Source of the DNA: Anarhynchus alexandrinus
Lineage: Eukaryota; Chordata; Aves; Charadriiformes; Charadriidae
Direction: 5' to 3'
NCBI GenBank assembly: GCA_008711295.1
Contig: VUYV01000011.1
Location: forward strand, 905,646 to 969,645
Length of the DNA: 64,000 bases
The notes beneath the pieces are model-generated. The model saw only the letters and a list, made by a program, of their open reading frames with translations, searched no databases and was not told the DNA's origin. A program made the translations under genes and the position numbers. This document shows positions 24,556 through 36,800 of this stretch, one piece after another (positions within the stretch are counted from its first letter, which is position 1; the number at the start of each line of letters is the position of its first letter).

Positions 24556-26775
24556 CTGAAGCCAGGATGACACTATACCTTATTCATTTTGTATCCTCCT
24601 ACCAGGGGGGAGTGTTATCAGCAATGTATAAAGAAGTCACACACATGCAGTCTGACACGTGCCAATCACATATGAAGACAAGAGAAAATTCAGACTTTGT
24701 TGACTTCATAGGAGTCTACTTACCAACCATGCCACATTCACCACAAACCAAGCTTCACTTACATCTCGCGGTCAGAACTTGGCCAAAACTGAACAAACAT
24801 TCACATCTAAATTAATGTACGTCAGCAGTCACCCATTTTGACTACATACAGGTCATTTAGCACACTTGATACAATACAGTTAATTTCAGTCTACTATTTC
24901 TTATGATCGAATTATTTATTGACATCCATCCAATTTAACAAAAAAGTTACATTGCGGTATAGTATACTGTTTCTGGTTATTAAGTATATTTTTCACAAAG
25001 TTATATGATAACAAAATAAATGATTGTTTTTTTTGCATTTTACATCGCCGGCAGTTTCAATTCTGCAAGCTGAAGGGGAGGAAAAAGAAGAGACCCAATA
25101 AACTGCATGTCTCACCATAAGGCTAAAGACCATCTATTTGAAACGTTTCTCAAATCATGAAATAAATGATATACGCCCACACGTTTACCAGTTCTGTGGT
25201 CTTTGTTCCTAATGAAACATACCAACTTGCCTGTCCAGACCTGCCAGTCTGTGGTACCCTGACTATTCCTGGAATGCTTCTAATATATTGAAATTGTGTT
25301 TGCTATTTTCCTGCCTCTGATCCTGCAGCAGTTTTCAATAAGAGATGACAGTTGCCAGATCAGTGTTGTCACATGCAGTTACCTTAAGATCTCCTGGGCA
25401 AATGTTATCTACTCCCGGCAATTTGCTACATTTCCCACCCCCACGCCCCTCTTTTTTTGAGGTTCTAAAAATCTTTTCTACCGACGTTTCAATTTGAGAC
25501 CAATTCTCAAAATACCATCTATGGAGTGAGGTTCCTGCATTAAAATCTCTCAGGAAAGTCAACCTGGATACAAATGATTTAGTTTTCATTCTGCACCTTA
25601 TCTTCACTGAACACTTCTTTTACACTTCAGTCATCTATCAGCTCTCCAGTCTGTCTGGCAGGACGTCTATTTCTGATGTACTTCAAATGATTCAATTTAA
25701 ATGATTTATTGTAGGCTCTCATATCTTTAGCAAATTGTTTCTCAGAATATCTTTTGGCCAGACTTATTATACTTTAAAATTTAATTTGCAGGAGGGTTTT
25801 TTTTTCTTTCTATTTTCTTTGGAGAAAACTTCAACTTTTGAAAGATGTCTCCTTGTTTCTAAGAGATTCCTTAACTCTGCTATAAAACCTTTCTTACCTC
25901 AGAAATAAAAAATAGCAAAAAAAAAAAAGAGTTGGAGGTGTTTTCTATATGGTATATATCTTATCCAACTTAAAATTCACAATCTTTGAACAGATGCTTT
26001 ACTACCTGCAAGCTTCACCTTCCTTATAACAAGCATTCTCACTTTTATGACTACCAAATGCAGAAGGCTGGCAGAGGAACTGCCATGTTCAGTTCCCCAG
26101 CTCAGATGTTACCAGCAAACTTTCAGTTCAGCCATACAAACGTAACCATAGTTCAAACTTCTACTTATTTGGAGCCAGGTAAGAACCAGCTTTTCTATCC
26201 CAGACCCCATATGCCAACATACTGAAAGTGATCCTGATGCTTTCTGAAGTCACTGCCTTCTACAAGCTATCAACAGGCTTCCTCCTTTGAAAACCTTCAA
26301 AGTTACCTCCTTCTGTACCTTCATGGTAGCAGGTTACTGCTCCAAACATCAAGGTGATTTATAATGCATTATAACTAGGATCCGAACTCCTGTGAGTTAC
26401 AATACATTTCGTAATACCATGTGTTTCATTATTTTTAAGGAAGACATATTCAAAGACTGAAAACAAAACACAAACAAATGAGTTTGTTTTGTTGTTGTTA
26501 CATTGTAATATTCAGGGGCTTGACTGCTTTATTTTATTAGAAGCATTAGCTCAATCTTAAATTATGAAGAACTAATTCAATCTGAACTTACAGCCTATGT
26601 GAAGTATAAATGGTCTAATGCTATCCCTACAATTAAAAATGGTTAGCTGAGAATAAACAGATTTGATTCAGCGATGATCAGCCACTAATTTGTGTAGCTG
26701 CACTGGTGTTAATACAGAAACACGGATAACTTGAACTTAAAATTAAGAGAACTAATTATAGGTTACTCCAATTAC

Positions 26776-26831
26776 CTGTATAGACAAACTTCAAACTGAA
26801 CTGTTTGACTTGAAACCCTATGTATCTTTCT
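26776..26831 (-). CDS. Candidate internal coding exon, unknown protein
   Basis: This 56-nt minus-strand segment has an acceptor 'tctacacctcaatgtag' and a donor ACAG|GTAATT. One leading base and 18 codons read ERYIGFQVKQFSLKFVYT plus one base. The end phase fits the start of the candidate at 24507-24555, where the junction would make an Asp codon (G|AT). No family recognised. Confidence 0.15.
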
Positions 26832-28648
26832 CTACATTGAGGTGTAGACATGAGGCAATAGCAGCAACTGTGCATCACTGAAAACAGTTCCTGAATGCAG
26901 ACAGAGCATAAAGAAATCAGACTTGCGCTTGGACTTTTTTCACCCCCATCCCTCTTCAACCAAGAGTCTCCTCAGCCTAAAGATGACACAACACAGATCA
27001 CGTTTCCTAGCACTCCACGCTGATAACCAGCAGAGATTGTAGCGTTGGAAAGGCTCAGTTAACAGCATAAGCCCTTTGAAGGAACAGAATTAAGAGAGCA
27101 TCAGCTGCAAATAACTCGACTAACATTGTTTTAACCTGACATGCCAAGGTACACAACTCAGTCAAATCTTAAAACTAGTTCCACATTTAACAGATTCTTT
27201 TCTATGAAGACTCACTGGTCATTAGCAGACAGAGAAAACCCTCATGTTATTACAAATGAACTGTTAAGAAGTAAATCCAGCTTCAGCAGAGGGAAACAAA
27301 AAGCTGTATGTTTATTAAACTGACTTTCTAAATATCAACATTTGCTAAGGAGGCCATCATTACTGAATACAGTTCAATGAGTGAAGAAGAAAAAAAATCC
27401 TACAGGCTGTTGTTGAAATTATTAAATCAGTATTGAGTGGAAGAGAGTTTTAAGGCTTATAACTACCTTGGAAAAAGTTCAATTTTTAAACATTTACACT
27501 TCATTCACTCCACTAAGCTTATGAATAAAGCCAAACCAGACTAGGTTGGATAAAAAAATCCAACAATCTTCACTGCAAAGCCACATTGATAAGCTGATAC
27601 ACATCTAGCTACAATTTTTTATGCTCACAAAGATTCAGCACTTTTAAGCCATCAAGCACAGACTTATTCCTAAGCTGAGGAGCAATTAAAAAAAATTAAG
27701 TACAATGTGGTAGAGATAAGGCAACACATTTAAACCCATTTTGTTAATAGTTATAATGCTAGCAAAATAGAATTATTTTGCCTTTTGGAAACAATATTTA
27801 ATTATAAGCTAGATCTGTTCTCTTGCAGTTATAAGCTTACTGATTTAAAATAGGCCAGTCTGCAATTTTGAATCAGCATTTTCAGCTTTAATTCCAGCAT
27901 CACATAGAAAGAGCTGAAAATCTGATCATCATGTCACAAGCTACTGAGTAATTATATCAACTCTCTTTTCCAGAGCTGTTCTTCATTAATTCATGATTAA
28001 CAGGATTTGATAACACAATCTGTACTACTAACGTGTAACAGCCTGTTCGTGTCAACTTTAAAAGGACAAGCATTTTCCTTGTGAACTCCAGAGCTCCAGC
28101 GCTTCTCTTCCATGCTCACCAGAATCCACTCCCTACAATTCCTTCTGGAGATGCCCGTCAAGCTCCTTCGATCGCCAGTGCAGAGATTTCACATGCATGT
28201 TGTCCTCTTCCTCCTCCTACCTCACATGAAACTGCTTTATCACACAGACCAAGGAACTTGACAGGGAACAAGATATAAATACTTATCTGCTGCCAGCAAA
28301 CCCCTTCCATGATAGGGGCATCGGAAAGGGAAAGCAAAAGGGAAAACACTGAAGGGCAATCCAACAGTCTTCAACACGTTCCAGGCACTCATGGGGAGGA
28401 GAAAAAAAAAAAGGCAGCAAGGACAGCACCAACAATTCAGGATTCTAGCATAACGAAAATAATGCCTTCAAAAGATACGCTAGCTGGGAAAGCCCGAATG
28501 TCTTTTTCCTAAATCCACAACAGAAGTAATATCTTCAGAAATTCTGCATAAACCCAAGGATCAGCAGCATGCCCGAGTAAGTAGGATCTTCACTTCAAGT
28601 GTCTTCTTCACATTTTAAAAGGCTGCATGAATGAAGTCTTCCTTACTA

Positions 28649-28951
28649 CTATGGATCACAGAAGTAGCAGCACTTCTGAAAGTATCCTAGGGTGATGTTT
28701 TCCTGCTTTACTTTAAAACCTTCCTCATCCTCTACTACTACTCTCTCCTCCTCCAGCTTTCCGTCACAGTGAGAGAAGCAGTGCAAGTGCTCAAGCTGAT
28801 CATGCCAGAGAAACTTTGGTTTTGGCTCTTTTGAGACAAGACAATCATCAGCTTGGTGTTCAGGATACAGAGAACCAGGTTTTATTTTGTAATGGCAGTC
28901 TATGTTGAAAACTATGGTATTTTTAAAATAATAATTGAAACCAAAACACAA
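28649..28951 (-). other. Open frame with acidic C-terminal stretch
   Basis: The minus-strand frame of 100 codons contains KFLWHDQLEHLHCF, SHCDGKLEEERVVVEDEEGF and KVKQENITLG, then CCYFCDP and a stop. A plausible acceptor ('ttttcaacatag') precedes it near 28906, so it could be a terminal exon. Charged composition with regular Glu/Lys spacing makes it more protein-like than most open frames here, but I recognise no family and the frame length is within chance. Confidence 0.12.
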
Positions 28952-31250
28952 TCAAATAACCACACAACCCTTTCAACGTGTGTAATAAAGCAACAGCAGC
29001 TACGCACTAAGCAAGTGCTTTTTCAGGAGAAAGGCAACAACTGTAGAAACATTGAAAAAGATCTCAGCTTGTCTTTTTTTTTTTAATATTCTCTTTGATT
29101 ACTTTAGCTTGCACAATATATATCTGACATTGTATTTCATTTGTTTATGACTATCTGGGCAGAGCTCCAGTGCTTTGATGCAACTGGTCACAGTGAACAG
29201 CTCAGTTCAGCATGAGCACTACCACCAGCAAGGAAAGCTGGAGAGGTGGAGGAGATACAGCACTGTTGTCACGTCCAGTACAGGATAGGGTTGAGACCAG
29301 CCAAACAAACATTAACTGAGTTCCACAAAGTTTCTTCACCTCAACAGGAGAGAAAGTCCAACAAATGAAGGACTCCAGAAAAATAGAGTTGTCTTTCTCA
29401 TTCAGCTTGAAAGAAGATCACAATGAATGTAGTGAAAAGGCAGAGTGCAGACACAGTATGAACAAACGTTGTTGTCTGCAGCTACAAATATTTAGTGAGA
29501 AGATTAAGTCAAAAGACTCAGACTCTTCTGCACTGAAACTTCTCATGCTACGAACAAAAAAAAAAAGCAGCTTGAAACTGATTGCTGTAGAGAATGAGGT
29601 ATCAGATTACATGGTTTAATGAAATGTGCATGAGCCCAACAGTATGTTTAGTTTAGTTTTGTTTTTGTTAACAGGCTGCAAGACCAACTTCTTTTTATGA
29701 GTATTTATGGAAACAGGCATTTAAGGCAGAAATACACTTGTATCTCATATTCTGCTTCATCATTCCCCGAGACAGGATTATCTAGAGTCACTGACATTTG
29801 AAGAGCACCACCTGGGCGACTTAAATGGCCCCAATTAAAAAACTGACCAAAATAAGAGAGTTCACCCTGCCCTCTCCCCTCAGAGGGGAGAATAAAGGCA
29901 GATTTAGCAGGAGGATCCCAGGCCTATGGGATGCTAAAGTATGGTTCCGTCAGGGCTGGTAACTGACAGAAGACAGAGAATATTATCTTTCCACATTTGC
30001 ATGAAGTGCCATATATCCAGGAGTAAACACTTAGTAAACAGTTTCCCTTGCTCAAGCCTAGGAAGGGGTGTGCCTCAATAGATTTTGAGCCCGCGTTCAT
30101 CCCAATTCCTCCTTGCTGGACTGGAAGGAAAAGGGAGATATACTCAGTTATGGTAAAACAGACAAATGTATTGAAAGACGCATTGGCAGGAGATGGGCAA
30201 GCATAAAAAGCATGCTTAAAATAGTCCCACAAACAACATCTAGCCTCTGTCTAAGCTTAGAAAGCCCAGGGGATCAAAAGCACCAAAACTACAGCAGCCT
30301 GGTTAGAAACACGACCTTCACCAGCACTGCTATAGTCACCCTGCAAAACAGATATGTCACCATAGTGGCAGTGGGGTGGGGTGGGCGGCATGGGACACTA
30401 AGGAATGACACCAAGTAAGGTAGAGACAAAAATTTTGGTCAACTCTATATCGGTAATATGCAAAAAACCCCAACTTTGCTAACTGTCCTACTCTGCCCTA
30501 CCTTAACCTTTTCCCCAGTACTGTATGTAAGGGGATTTTTAAAAGTCTAACTTCTAACAAAATGAGTAATGCTAACTGAGGCATAGAAATGTGCTTCATG
30601 TCAAAGAAAGGCATTACCCATTGCTCTCAAAAAGCATTAAAAAAAGCAACTTGACAAACTTGCTGACTCTTAAGAGTTTTGTGAGGTGTTTTCAGAAAAT
30701 GGCCCCAACAGGTCCCTTGAATGTTTTAACAGTTCAAGGTCTGAGCCCTCCTCACACAAACCACATGGGAGAACAGAAGCTGAAGGGAGCATACTTTGAC
30801 CAACAGCTAAGAGCCAATACTGAGTTTTATTTAACCAGGTTAAATGGTTGGGGGTAATACTACCAACTTCTCTGTATTTCAGGGAGAGCTTGGGATTTTT
30901 AGTGTTATTTTTAAAGAAAAATCAATTCAGGTGATAAATTTGAACACAGACTTAGATTAATCTTACATCTTACTGTATTTTTGTACTATTTGCTTTTAGA
31001 CCGCTCCTTAGAGCAGGAAATAAAAGGCAGTAGTTTTACATGTTCTCCTATCGTTATAATGTGATGCACCAGATTGGAGTTATTGAATGAGCTCATAAAC
31101 CCCCAGGTTACATTCTTCTTCATCTGCAGCCTTGCCTTTCAAGTGAGCTCTACTCTTATTAAAAGGATCAGAAACCATCCTCGGGCATACCCCTGTCTTT
31201 GAAGATGAAGCCCCAGCAACATTTTATGGAAAAGACCTCTCAGTTCATAC

Positions 31251-31326
31251 CTTCACCAAACTGCATAGCAGGTTTAAACAGTTACGCAAGACAGTGGATT
31301 TCGATTCCAGGCTCCTCTTACTCAGT
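31251..31326 (-). CDS. Candidate internal coding exon, unknown protein
   Basis: This 76-nt minus-strand segment ends in a good donor AAG|GTATGA. Its acceptor 'tattatttttaaaacttgag' has a weak pyrimidine tract. One leading base plus 25 codons read LSKRSLESKSTVLRNCLNLL then CSLVK. It contains two CpGs (in 'atcgaaa' and 'tgcgtaa'), rare here and mildly suggestive of constraint. It begins in the phase in which 32313-32478 ends, and the joint creates an Arg codon (AG|A). The intervening intron would be 986 bp. I do not recognise the protein. Confidence 0.25.
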
Positions 31327-32312
31327 CTCAAGTTTTAAAAATAATATTTTTCTTTCTGCTAGGGCACTCCTGAAATAAATGTTCCAAACAGTGATGATCC
31401 AAAGGCATTAAAGAAAAATGTTACAGTTTAAACAGCGTGACACATATTATGAATAAAGAAACCCTTCCCATATGGAAAAGTTTTAAAAAATTGACATTTC
31501 TTTTCAATATGTGTTAATCAGAAAGACAGTAGTGAATTCTGACTGCTTCAGACAGAAGAGAATCAAAACTCTTGGGATATATTACACAAAAGAGCAATTG
31601 CAAAGAAGGAAGAAAAATCCTATAGTTATTTAAAACTTAACGATTAACAGCGTTTTCTCAAATGGCTGGGAAAGTCTGCAGTTTGGAGCCAGCCACATGT
31701 TACTTATCAATGCTTCAAATGCAGGGTGAGTAAGAAAGGCCATGTCTGGTTCCTTTTGCAATAGGGAAAAATCTCTTTTGAAGTCTTTCTGAGGGACTGG
31801 CGGGGGAGAAAGTGTCAGGAAAAAGATCTGACAGGTTTTGCACAGTGAGGGGCAAAAGATGTCTGGAGTAAAATCTCTTGTCTAAATTGGGCAAAGAGAT
31901 AGAAACCTCTCCTTCAGCACTGGAGACGCCAGATAAAAAGTCTGAGACTCCCTTGTATCTTTTTTCCAGCCACACATTAATTCCTTTTTATACTTTTTGC
32001 CAGCTTCTCATCTTACCAGGAGCCTGCAGGAGAGGCCAGTCCAGCACCGAAGGGAACGCAGCCATAGTGGAGCTCCATGTACAGCAGACGGTCTCACAAG
32101 TTTCCAGGAAAACAACTTGCATTTTAAACACCCCAAGCATCACAGGAGACCTCAATTTAAAGATGGAAGTGATCACCTGAACACTCTTAAAGCAACCTCA
32201 AAAGACTAAGAAATCACTCTGGTTCTTGAAATGAAAAGCGTTATCGATGAATATGTCACTGCCAATATCGCTATTTCACTCCTGTATTTTCAATTCTGTG
32301 CAAATAACTAAC

Positions 32313-32478
32313 CTGAGAAGTTCTGCATCACCTGCAATGTAAGCATAATTATCCACCAGCAGGTCAAGAACTAGATATGTTTCATTTTTACCAGCACTTT
32401 TAAGTTGCTCTGCTGTTTCTTTTAAGTTCCCCCACATTTGAAGACAGCAATCAAAAAGAAAACATCCATTAATTTTTC
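32313..32478 (-). CDS. Candidate internal coding exon, unknown protein
   Basis: This 166-nt minus-strand segment has an acceptor (tract 'ttgttttatctgtgtgattgag') and a donor CAG|GTTAGT. With two leading bases it gives 54 open codons containing FDCCLQMWGNLKETAEQL and ETYLVLDLLVDNYAYIAGD. The size is typical of a vertebrate internal exon and the peptide looks helical and amphipathic. The end phase (two bases) matches the start phase of the candidate at 31251-31326. Read instead in phase 0, it gives 18 codons and a stop, which would suit joining to the candidate at 33800-33844 as a C-terminus, so the frame is not settled. No family recognised. A chance open frame remains possible. Confidence 0.3.
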
Positions 32479-33799
32479 CTCAATCACACAGATAAAACAA
32501 ATGCTTGACATAACCAGTCCCTAAAAGCTCTATTAAAAGGAGAAATTTGAGGATTACTATATAATCTGTACTCTTGTCTATAGCAAAGTGGTTTTGCATG
32601 TGTTGCATGAGCAACCTGCATGGCTAAAGATACGTAAACTCAGCATTAACTTTTCAACAGGGCAGAAAGCTCCAGAGTTCACTACATCATCACTCACAAG
32701 TAACAGTTTCATGCGCTCTTAGTGGAGGAAGGCAGCTCAGCGCTATTCAGTTTGAAGTGCACAGAAGCATGCAGTAAGCTTTTATTAATAAAAGCCATTG
32801 TCTTTACATTTTGATAAAGTGATAATGTTTGGACTCCTTCCTTGCTTCTGCCTCATAGCGTTGCAATTGCAAGGCATGAGCAGTGTTTCACAGGTAATAT
32901 TTCACAGCAAATAAAGGAGAAAAACTTTCTCCAACTCAAAAACTTCCCCCAAAAGAACCCTAGCCAGGTGGTAGCAACAGGATTATTTTAATGTAGTCTT
33001 TTTAATTTCATAGCAGGCATGAAAATATAAATTGTAACATTCGGTCTTATTTTAATCAAGGACTGGGGAGCTGAAGAAAACACTGGTAGAAAAAAAATAC
33101 TTCAGATTGGGTATTTTAGTGCCTAATCTCTTAAAGATTGCACTGCAAGAATGTTTGCTGCCTATTAGCATAAAAATTAAGACCACAACACAAATATATG
33201 CTAGCTATACCACAATAACACTTGTAAGACATAATAGTCAGAAGTACTTGAAAAAGGTATGAAAAAACCCCAGTTCCTCACTTGTAAAATATGGGCTGCT
33301 GGTCAGGTTTTGTCATCTTCATACTCCTCCTTTTGCATCTTTAGGAACTACACACATAATGGTTAAATAATGTGCCGAAGCATGCCAATTACCGTGATGA
33401 ATGTCAAAGCTGCAAGTAACACATTCACTCATCTTTGATGATACTTATCATCAGCTGGTCAGTGTAGCCAGTCCTACAAATAGGACATCCACCTCACTAC
33501 GGCTGAAACTTGCAGGACACTGATATCCTTAGACATAAGAAGTTCCATTACGTATTTAGAGCAAATATTATGCAGTCTTGTTCAGACCCTTGCACACACA
33601 CCAAAGCTGAGGTACAATTTCATCCCACAAAAGTATTTTGCACAACATTAATGAGATTAAAACTATTATGTTTTTTTTTTGTCTGTGCTTTTTAATAAAA
33701 GTTTGCTGATTCAATTTCCCTGCTCCCCCTTAAAATCATTACACTAAATGACAAGCAAGAACACAGCCAAGAATTCAGACAGTAAAATGTTTTAGGTAC

Positions 33800-33844
33800 C
33801 TTGATTTTTTCCACAGGTCTCCTTGCTCTAGTAATATAGTTGAC
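33800..33844 (-). CDS. Candidate 45-nt exon, strong splice sites
   Basis: The acceptor 'gttgttctgttttacag' is near ideal and the donor AAG|GTACCT is acceptable. In phase 0 it encodes VNYITRARRPVEKIK. A second frame (one leading base) is also open. A 45-base exon is small, and phase 0 joins to 32313-32478 only in the frame that stops after 18 codons. The evidence is the splice sites rather than the peptide. Confidence 0.2.
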
Positions 33845-36800
33845 CTGTAAAACAGAACAACGATTACTGACTCTTGGGTAGGGTTTTCAATGTAACTGGA
33901 ATATACTGTACACTTAAAACCTAGGAAAGCATTATCACAACACTTAATTTCTTGAACTCTTTTTCAAAATATTTCATTAAATTATGTTTTACTTTATTAT
34001 CATATAACACGTTTTTCATATTAAAAAAAAATCTCAAAGGGAAGTCTCATTTAACAACGCCTAGTTGGGAATCTTCCCATTTTGCCTTATGCACACCAGG
34101 TTACAAATCAGAAAGTAAAATCCAGCCTACCTGCTGCATTTTTAAAATAATGCATAACAGCCAGAATCCACAATTCCTCTTCTAGCCCATCAGAAGTTGA
34201 ACTCTAGAGCAGCCACTATGCTGCCGAGTGGGCAGGCTCCAGTCAGATAGCGAGCCAGGGAAGGGAACACAATACTGCTCTTTGAAGGCTGACAACTACT
34301 GGTGTGCAAAGTTCGTTAGGAAACAACTGCCTTGCTCTGACCCTTTCCCACCACTGAGCAGCTATGGGTTTTTGTCTTGCCTTCATCTTTAACATGAAAG
34401 TAAAATGAGTAAATTAAATAGCAATTGTTTGCTTCTGTCATCTTTTGCCTTCTCGGTCTTCGAGCACAAGCTACCTTCAAACAAACCTGACAAGTCTATT
34501 TCTATAATCTTCCTTTTTCCCCTCAACCAGTCCTCCAAGGAAAAGCAGTTATTTCCTGGGGGACAGGGGCCAGACTCCTTGATTTCATACATGCATATAA
34601 AACATATGCTACATTTTCTTTTTTAAGATCCATACATTGCTAATTAGGCATTTTATGCACTGTGAAAGCACTGAACTCAGCCTATCATCAGGCACAGGCG
34701 GTACTTCTCACCAACCTGTTAACCCATTTTTATTCATCAGATTGTAACAGCCTCTTTCAACCATTACCAGCTTGTTCTTGTTACTCTTCTATGACTTCAA
34801 TACAGTACCCTCCTCAAGCATTACTGTTTAGGTCTTCTCAGTATATTGTACTACAAATACTTCACCAGTGTCAACATTTCAGCAGGCTGGCTATCCCATT
34901 CCCCCCATCACCACTAAAGCCTGTATTATTCAACATTCTCTATGAATTTCAGCTGTAAAGAACGGAATTCTGAAAAAGCAACATGCACAAAAAGAAGGCA
35001 ATTAGAATTATGCTAAATTAGTGTAAGACGTTATTGTCACAAGATACTCTCAAGCAAAAAAACAAGCAAAAATTCCAAAAGAACCGTGATTAAAGATACT
35101 ATTGCATGTGTGCTCAAATTGTCTATTTTCCCTGAATTACTTTGTTACAGAAAGTCAGTTCCTTGCTCACTTGAAAAAATCAACGTTGCCACAAATATGG
35201 CATTATTTTCAGCAAGTTCGCATATAGGAATGAACAATGTACTTATACTCAGTATTAATACAGGTAAACAGCCACAAAACTATTTCATCTACTTTTAGAC
35301 CTGACAGGAATACAGATTTAGGGAACAGAATTCACTCTAGCCAGGTGCTCTGCGTGGGGCTTGGGCATATTTGCTTATTTTGCTGTCCTGCCAACTGCTC
35401 CCTGGCAGAGCACACAAAGCGATGGCAGTGCCTGGGGAAAGAGGAGGAAGTGTACTGGCACCAAAATGTCGTGTTAGAGCAGGAGCCCTCCACAGCATCA
35501 GGAATTTAAACACTTTAACGTGACTGTTTATTCTTGGCGTGAGTACAGTTTATTTTTTGTCTACTTCACACTGCTAGAGATAAGAGAATGCTATTTCTAT
35601 GCAAGTTCCTGATACGTTATTTTAAGCGTAGCTGTCACCCGCAAGAAGAGATCCCGTCTCACAGGCTAGCAGCTACTGTATCTAGAGGGCATTGGTAGAT
35701 CACTCGTAGACATGAAAATTTAATATTTTCCCCAATTTTGTCAGCTCCGGGTCCAACAGCACTGGTTGGGAGGACATAGAGGTGCCTATTTATGATGGTG
35801 TTTAACACTACTTTATCCCCCTCTGGAGTTGCACAGTACCCCTCACTCCCATGGGGGCCAGAGTAGCTCCAGGTAAGCAATGGCCAGCTCGCTCGGCTGT
35901 GTCCCCACCTCTGGGCACTGGAGAAGTTGGAGACCTTAAAGGTCTAAGCAAAAGGAGGCAGCAGGGGAAACAGCTGAAGCCAGGAGCCATGACACTCCAA
36001 ACATCATGTGCTTTTGACCAGATTTTTTGCTGCCCTTTGTCACAAGCTCTTTGCTACAATCCCTTTCTTCTTTGCATCCCTTCTCCCTAGTAGCATAGAA
36101 TACCTCAATGCACTTTCACAAGGTCTTCCTCCCCCCTCCAATTTAAGATTCTCATTATTAAAAAAACCACTAACAACAAAAAAAAAAACCCTCGAAAACT
36201 GTAAAATTACTATGACATTTGGTGCCATGACCTAATTCACTCTGCTTAATCTGTCGGGGTCTTTTTATTCCACTCTACTCATGTCTTGAGTATGGGCAAG
36301 AAACTTGATGTAGGCACTGGCCAGCAGTTGTCTTCATTGCACTTAACATTGTTAAGGCCATATTCTTAGCCCTTATTCATTAATTAAATGCAGATCACAT
36401 CAAGAATGGGAAAAAAAAAATCAGAAAGGGAGTAACCATCACACAGTAAAGAACCAATTCAAAGCCAGCTCTCAGATCAGGGAAAATAATAACTGAAAGA
36501 CAATCGTGGATGAATAAATTAGGGAGAGGTGTATTTTAGCTCAAGATATGACAGCAATAAGACAAATATTGAACATGAGCAGCTTCAAAAGATTTTGGAA
36601 TAAATCTGAATGCATATGTCAGAAATCAGACATATTACACAAATCCTAATAGGATACTGAAAATACAAGTACAAATTAGATGTTAAATGCGGGCTTCAAC
36701 CTGTACGACAAAAGGATTTGTGCGTCGGTGATACCATTTCTCTCGAGAATTGAAGTGCAAAAGCTACTTGGTTATTTGAGAGCTAGCTCTCCCCTGCTGA

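Larger units (their letters stand above)
14438..31250. other. Long AT-rich stretch, likely intronic or intergenic
   Basis: Apart from the repeats, CpG cluster and weak exon candidates listed, I see no gene. A minus-strand open frame at 25335-25607 contains PGVDNICPGDLK, loosely like the GPDGIHP-type motif of CR1/L2 reverse transcriptases, but the surrounding sequence does not support it. A-runs lie at 24185-24197, 25917-25928 and 28402-28412. A GTAAGT donor at 22016-22021 (minus) follows a 12-codon frame, RWVLFVLNHYV. Confidence 0.5.

Noticed and set aside
25335..25607. Minus-strand frame with PGVDNICPGDLK, compared with CR1/L2 reverse transcriptase motifs
   Set aside because: Only a few residues match, and the expected neighbouring motifs are absent or at the wrong spacing; no CR1 3' end nearby.
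35679..35705. CTCF-like core 'ctagagggca', also 'ccacctaagggca' near 61635
   Set aside because: Only partial matches to the consensus; such matches are common by chance.
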